From positions 1 through 17,643 of the forward strand of contig OMIW01000186.1 in assembly GCA_900299205.1 (NCBI GenBank): a stretch of DNA of 17,643 bases. Direction: 5' to 3'. The notes under the pieces were generated by a model, which ran no database searches, was not told the origin of the DNA, and saw only the letters and a list, made by a program, of their open reading frames with translations. Numbering within the stretch: position 1 is the stretch's first letter; every line of letters begins with the position of its first letter. Positions 14,625 to 17,643 of this stretch are shown here, one piece after another. Made by a program: the position numbers and the translations under genes. This DNA comes from Pseudomonadota bacterium (GTDB taxonomy: Bacteria > Bdellovibrionota_C > UBA2361 > OMIW01).

Positions 14625-15668
14625 ATGTCCATTCTCGTCACCGGTGGTGCCGGTTACATCGGCTCCCACACCTGCATCGAACTCATCAAGGCTGGCTACT
14701 CCGTCGTCGTGCTCGACGACCTCAGCAATTCCTCTCGGGAGGCGATTTGCCGCATCGGTGGACTGGTGGGGCAGGAGGTGCCGTTTATCGAGGGAAGTAT
14801 CGCCGACCGATCAGTGCTCCAGCACCTTTTTAGCAACTATCAGTTCTCAGCAGTGCTCCATTTCGCTGGCTCCAAAGCCGTTGGAGAATCTGTTTCACAC
14901 CCGTTGATGTACTATCGTAACAATATCGGTGGAACGACGGTCCTTCTTGAAGAGATGGCCCGAGCTGGGGTGAAACAGCTCGTCTTTAGCTCGTCAGCGA
15001 CCGTTTATGGGGACGCTCCCAATCCACCCTTCCGGGAAGATCAACCTCTCGGGCAGCCGACCAATCCTTACGGAAAAACAAAACTTTTTATCGAAGAGCT
15101 GTGCCGGGACGTCGCGGCCTCGGACGCTCAAGCCTGTGGGGGGCCAGACAACAATCCGTGGCATATTGCCCTCCTCCGATATTTTAACCCCGTTGGGGCT
15201 CATGAGTCAGGACGCATCGGCGAAGATCCCCGCGGGACTCCCAATAACCTGATGCCCTATATTACGCAGGTCGCGGTCGGGCGGCGCCCCTCGTTGTCGA
15301 TCTTCGGCTCCGATTATGACACCCCCGATGGCACCTGCATTCGGGATTTTATCCATGTCGTTGACCTCGCCGAGGGGCACGTCGCGGCGCTTAAACACCT
15401 CTCAGCGATGCCCGGCTGCACCGCGATAAATCTCGGTACTGGGGTCGGCTACTCAGTGCTCGATGTTGTCCACGCGATGGAGGCCGCCATCGGAAGGCCG
15501 ATTCCCCACACTTTTGCTCCCCGCCGACCGGGTGATAGCGCGGCGACCGTCAGTGACCCCTCGCGGGCAAAAGCTATCCTCGGATGGGCGACGCGACGGA
15601 CACTGGCGGACATGTGCACCGATGCGTGGCGTTGGCAACAGGCCAATCCGCAAGGGTATGGTGAATAA
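14625..15668 (+). CDS. galE: UDP-glucose 4-epimerase
   Basis: GalE interconverts UDP-glucose and UDP-galactose in the cytosol using tightly bound NAD, supplying galactose for LPS and exopolysaccharide. It is an extended short-chain dehydrogenase. The NAD loop is VTGGAGYIGSHT (5-16), and VVVLDDLSNS follows the second strand. The catalytic residues fall at Ser124 (SSSATVYG) and Tyr149-x3-Lys153 (NPYGKTK), the same numbering as the E. coli enzyme. LLRYFNPVGAH, GTCIRDFIHVVDLAEGH and the C-terminal NPQGYGE are typical. Length is 347 residues, close to the usual 338. The ATG at 14625 follows AAAGAGG. It is the first protein gene on the plus strand and may be cotranscribed with the DUF2490 gene 58 nt downstream, since no terminator is seen between them. 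Confidence 0.96.
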   Translation: MSILVTGGAGYIGSHTCIELIKAGYSVVVLDDLSNSSREAICRIGGLVGQEVPFIEGSIADRSVLQHLFSNYQFSAVLHFAGSKAVGESVSHPLMYYRNNIGGTTVLLEEMARAGVKQLVFSSSATVYGDAPNPPFREDQPLGQPTNPYGKTKLFIEELCRDVAASDAQACGGPDNNPWHIALLRYFNPVGAHESGRIGEDPRGTPNNLMPYITQVAVGRRPSLSIFGSDYDTPDGTCIRDFIHVVDLAEGHVAALKHLSAMPGCTAINLGTGVGYSVLDVVHAMEAAIGRPIPHTFAPRRPGDSAATVSDPSRAKAILGWATRRTLADMCTDAWRWQQANPQGYGE

Positions 15669-15726
15669 AGATATAACGGGCGGGCATTAAGGCTAGGAAG
15701 CGTACACGCCCCTTGAGGAAGTTGTT

Positions 15727-16515
15727 ATGAAACTAAGAACAAGATGTTTCCCGAGCCTCGCAATGCACCACCGCCGCTCAGCGGCCCGGCCCCTCAGCCG
15801 CCTGCTTGCCACTGGCGTGATGTATGTCATCAGTGTCCTTCTCGGTATAGCAGCCACCCCTTACTCCGGTCGTGCGATCCCGAGCGACCTTCAAAGCTGG
15901 ACGAGTGTGTCAGCGACCATCAATCTTGACCCCGATCATCGCTGGTTCTTCTATCTTGAAGCTCAGCCTCGGGTGGGGGACTCGATATCGCGACTCGAAA
16001 GGCTTATCCTTCGGGAGGCAGTTGGGTACAACATCACCAACCAGCTCAGCGTCGCTGTTGGGTACGGATGGATTCCAAGTTTTTATAACGCCTCGTACCG
16101 TTCTGATTTTCGAAATGAAAATCGGCTGTGGCAGCAGCTACTCTTCAAAGAGGAAAGGTGGGGATTACAGTGGCAGCACCGGTTGCGGCTTGAGCAGCGC
16201 TTAATACAGGATGTAGCCGAGGCATCGCATCGGGGCCGCTATTTCATCAAGACCAGTGTGCCACTCGGAACCAACGACTCGCTCGGCATGACCGATTTTG
16301 GCCTGACCGGATTCAACGAACTCTTCTTTAATTTCAACGGGGCAACGCGAGGACCAAAAGGTGGCTTTGATCGAAATCGAACCTTTATCGGACCATACGG
16401 TGTCGTCGGACCGGCTCGATACGAGTTCGGCTATCTTGCCGAATACGCGCCTCACTTTGGAAGCCAATCGCGTTTAATTAACGCGATTATGTTGAATGCA
16501 ATGTTTTCGTTTTAG
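15727..16515 (+). CDS. DUF2490 family protein, predicted outer-membrane beta-barrel
   Basis: This is a 262-residue exported protein. An Arg-rich n-region (1-25) precedes a hydrophobic stretch (26-43, LLATGVMYVISVLLGIAA), with likely cleavage near GRA at 48-50. The n-region is unusually long. The mature part alternates aromatic and polar residues. It has the DUF2490 pattern: an early SAT-x-NL-x4-RWFFYLEAQPR, then AVGYNITNQLSVAVGYGWIP, ENRLWQQLLF, and RLRLEQRLIQ. It ends in AMFSF, a C-terminal Phe suited to outer-membrane assembly. The family's function is not known. The ATG at 15727 has GAGGA seven bases upstream; an ATG at 15763 lacks a ribosome site. It follows galE closely on the same strand. 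Confidence 0.85.
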   Translation: MKLRTRCFPSLAMHHRRSAARPLSRLLATGVMYVISVLLGIAATPYSGRAIPSDLQSWTSVSATINLDPDHRWFFYLEAQPRVGDSISRLERLILREAVGYNITNQLSVAVGYGWIPSFYNASYRSDFRNENRLWQQLLFKEERWGLQWQHRLRLEQRLIQDVAEASHRGRYFIKTSVPLGTNDSLGMTDFGLTGFNELFFNFNGATRGPKGGFDRNRTFIGPYGVVGPARYEFGYLAEYAPHFGSQSRLINAIMLNAMFSF

Positions 16516-16580
16516 GCAACGCGGCAAAAATCCAAAAAAGCTGGTGTGGTCTGTGTGAACGCACATACCAAAGAATTTGC

Positions 16581-16599
16581 GGGCCAACGTTAGGGCCAA
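16581..16599. repeat. Short direct repeat before the last gene
   Basis: GGGCCAA occurs at 16581-16587 and 16593-16599, a 12-bp period, 17 nt before the GTG at 16616. It lies in the 100-nt interval between the DUF2490 gene and the last gene, which shows no clear terminator or promoter. It could be an operator half-site pair, or chance. Confidence 0.25.
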
Positions 16600-16615
16600 G
16601 AAAGGGCGGTAGGTA

Positions 16616-17643
16616 GTGAACATTCAACCAGATCCACGGGACGAGCAATCCGGAAATAATATCCGTTTTACGGAGGGGGCTCTTTTACCGCTCCCCCCCT
16701 CTGCGGAAGAGCTTGAAGGCCTGCAGGGCGCTCAAGCCGTTGAGAGATACACCGACAGAGTTCTCAGGTGGGCTCGCAAGACGCTCGGCGCGATCGGGCA
16801 AAGCCTCGACAGTCAACACAGGAACCTCGATGAGATGAACGCACTACTCAGGTCGTTTACTGAGACTCCCCACAGTACGAACGAGTCAGCTCATGCGACG
16901 CTTGGTTCTTGGTTGAGCGCGATGAAGGTGATTAACCCGCTCGCCCACGCTTATGAAAATGCCGTCGAGGAAGGAAGAGAGCGATTCAGCTCCATTCGCC
17001 TGACGATCGTACCGGCCGATTATCGCTTCATCGAAGGGGACAATCTGTTCCGGCCCGCGTCGGTTCCAACACTCATTTCCTCCCCTACCGCACACCAGTT
17101 GGCAACTCCTCGCAGTGAAACCCTCACCGACCCTCTGACAGCGATGTGTGAAGGTACGCCGCTTTCCTTTTCCTCTCTGACGACGAGAGAGTTTCGCGCA
17201 TTGATAACCGTTCCCGACTATCGGAACAACTCGCTTCGAGGTGCAAACGACGCTGCTTCTATTGAGTTTGGGTACCATGGGGATGACAACCAGCGTCTCC
17301 CCGTTCCTGAGGGTCACTTTGTATTGGGTTTACTCCATCAGGACATTATTGACGGTAAATTATCCCTAGAATTGGGGGGCGGGTGCGGCTATCGTCTGCA
17401 AAAGGAGGCCCATTCGCGAATCATCTCGGACGAGAAAATTAACGGAGCACTCATCGCAGAATCGCTTAACCGCCAATTTGAAGCCTCCGGGTTACCGACG
17501 CTGTCCGCGAAGAAAGACCGAGTTTTTCGGCGCATCACGATCGAACAGAGCGCCGAAAAAGAGCCCCTTCCGCACCCCTATGCAATTCTCGCTCTGTGTT
17601 TAAACGCGATAGCGGAAGCAGGAACCGCGCCGCCTTCATCCAA
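16616..17643 (+). CDS. Unrecognised protein, N-terminal 342 residues; probable paralogue of the protein at 5960-7378
   Basis: The plus frame is open from a GTG at 16616 to the right edge with no stop. An in-frame TAG at 16610-16612 limits the start, and AAGGG lies nine bases upstream. There is no signal peptide or membrane span. The first 40 residues are polar. A long helix follows (45-80, with RVLRWARKTLGAIGQSL), then a Thr/Pro/Ser-rich part and an alpha/beta region. Blocks shared with the 472-residue protein near rpsB are residues 49-78, FRALITVP (193-200), VPEGHFVLGLL (230-240), NG (276-277) and PLPHPYAILALCL (317-329). If the paralogy holds, the missing part should be about 180 residues. 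No known domain is recognised, and the function is unknown. A 143-residue minus-strand frame overlaps it but is shorter and lacks this support. Confidence 0.75.
   Translation, partial: MNIQPDPRDEQSGNNIRFTEGALLPLPPSAEELEGLQGAQAVERYTDRVLRWARKTLGAIGQSLDSQHRNLDEMNALLRSFTETPHSTNESAHATLGSWLSAMKVINPLAHAYENAVEEGRERFSSIRLTIVPADYRFIEGDNLFRPASVPTLISSPTAHQLATPRSETLTDPLTAMCEGTPLSFSSLTTREFRALITVPDYRNNSLRGANDAASIEFGYHGDDNQRLPVPEGHFVLGLLHQDIIDGKLSLELGGGCGYRLQKEAHSRIISDEKINGALIAESLNRQFEASGLPTLSAKKDRVFRRITIEQSAEKEPLPHPYAILALCLNAIAEAGTAPPSS

Noticed and set aside
14035-14907. 290-residue plus-strand frame
   Set aside because: It runs antisense to the coiled-coil gene, through the tRNA-Pro gene and into galE in another frame, and its composition is not protein-like.
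16886-17317. 143-residue minus-strand frame inside the right-edge gene
   Set aside because: The plus frame is open for over 1000 nt, has a plausible GTG start and matches the protein at 5960-7378 in several blocks; the minus frame has none of this.
1-17643. CRISPR array, insertion sequence or prophage
   Set aside because: No regularly spaced repeats, transposase or phage genes were seen; the gene content is housekeeping plus a few unrecognised soluble proteins.

Overview
The window is about 17.6 kb of chromosomal DNA from a Gram-negative bacterium. A LolCD-type lipoprotein exporter and a predicted outer-membrane beta-barrel (DUF2490) imply an outer membrane. The order lysS-lolC-lolD with a single LolC/E-type permease, and rpsB-tsf-pyrH-frr-uppS-cdsA-dxr, fits deltaproteobacteria in the broad sense or a related lineage. 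No marker here fixes the phylum. Base composition is moderately GC-rich, with many G or C runs of seven or more.

Left part (1-5713, all minus strand, transcribed from right to left): rpsB, tsf, pyrH, frr, uppS, cdsA and dxr. This is the classical translation / UMP kinase / isoprenoid-phospholipid cluster. It supplies ribosomal protein S2, EF-Ts, UMP kinase, ribosome recycling factor, undecaprenyl diphosphate synthase, CDP-diglyceride synthase and DXP reductoisomerase. Only the first 220 residues of dxr lie in the window. Spacing is tight at tsf/pyrH (4 nt) and uppS/cdsA (8-nt overlap). It is loose at rpsB-tsf, pyrH-frr and frr-uppS, where repeats or hairpins sit.

Middle part (5960-12196, minus strand): an unrecognised 472-residue protein upstream of rpsB; then, in transcription order, lysS, a lolC/E-type permease and lolD. 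The permease is split by a one-base frameshift near 9490. Upstream of lysS is a histidine-phosphatase (phosphoglycerate-mutase superfamily) gene.

Right part: two unrecognised minus-strand genes (12333-12755 and 12882-14126; the second has a coiled coil, a disordered linker and a C-terminal helical domain). On the plus strand follow tRNA-Pro(CGG), galE, a DUF2490 outer-membrane protein, and a GTG-initiated unrecognised gene that runs off the right edge.

The main unexpected observation is that this right-edge protein and the 472-residue protein beside rpsB look like divergent paralogues. Four motif blocks occur in the same order with similar spacing, on opposite strands more than 9 kb apart. 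I know no described family that fits either one.
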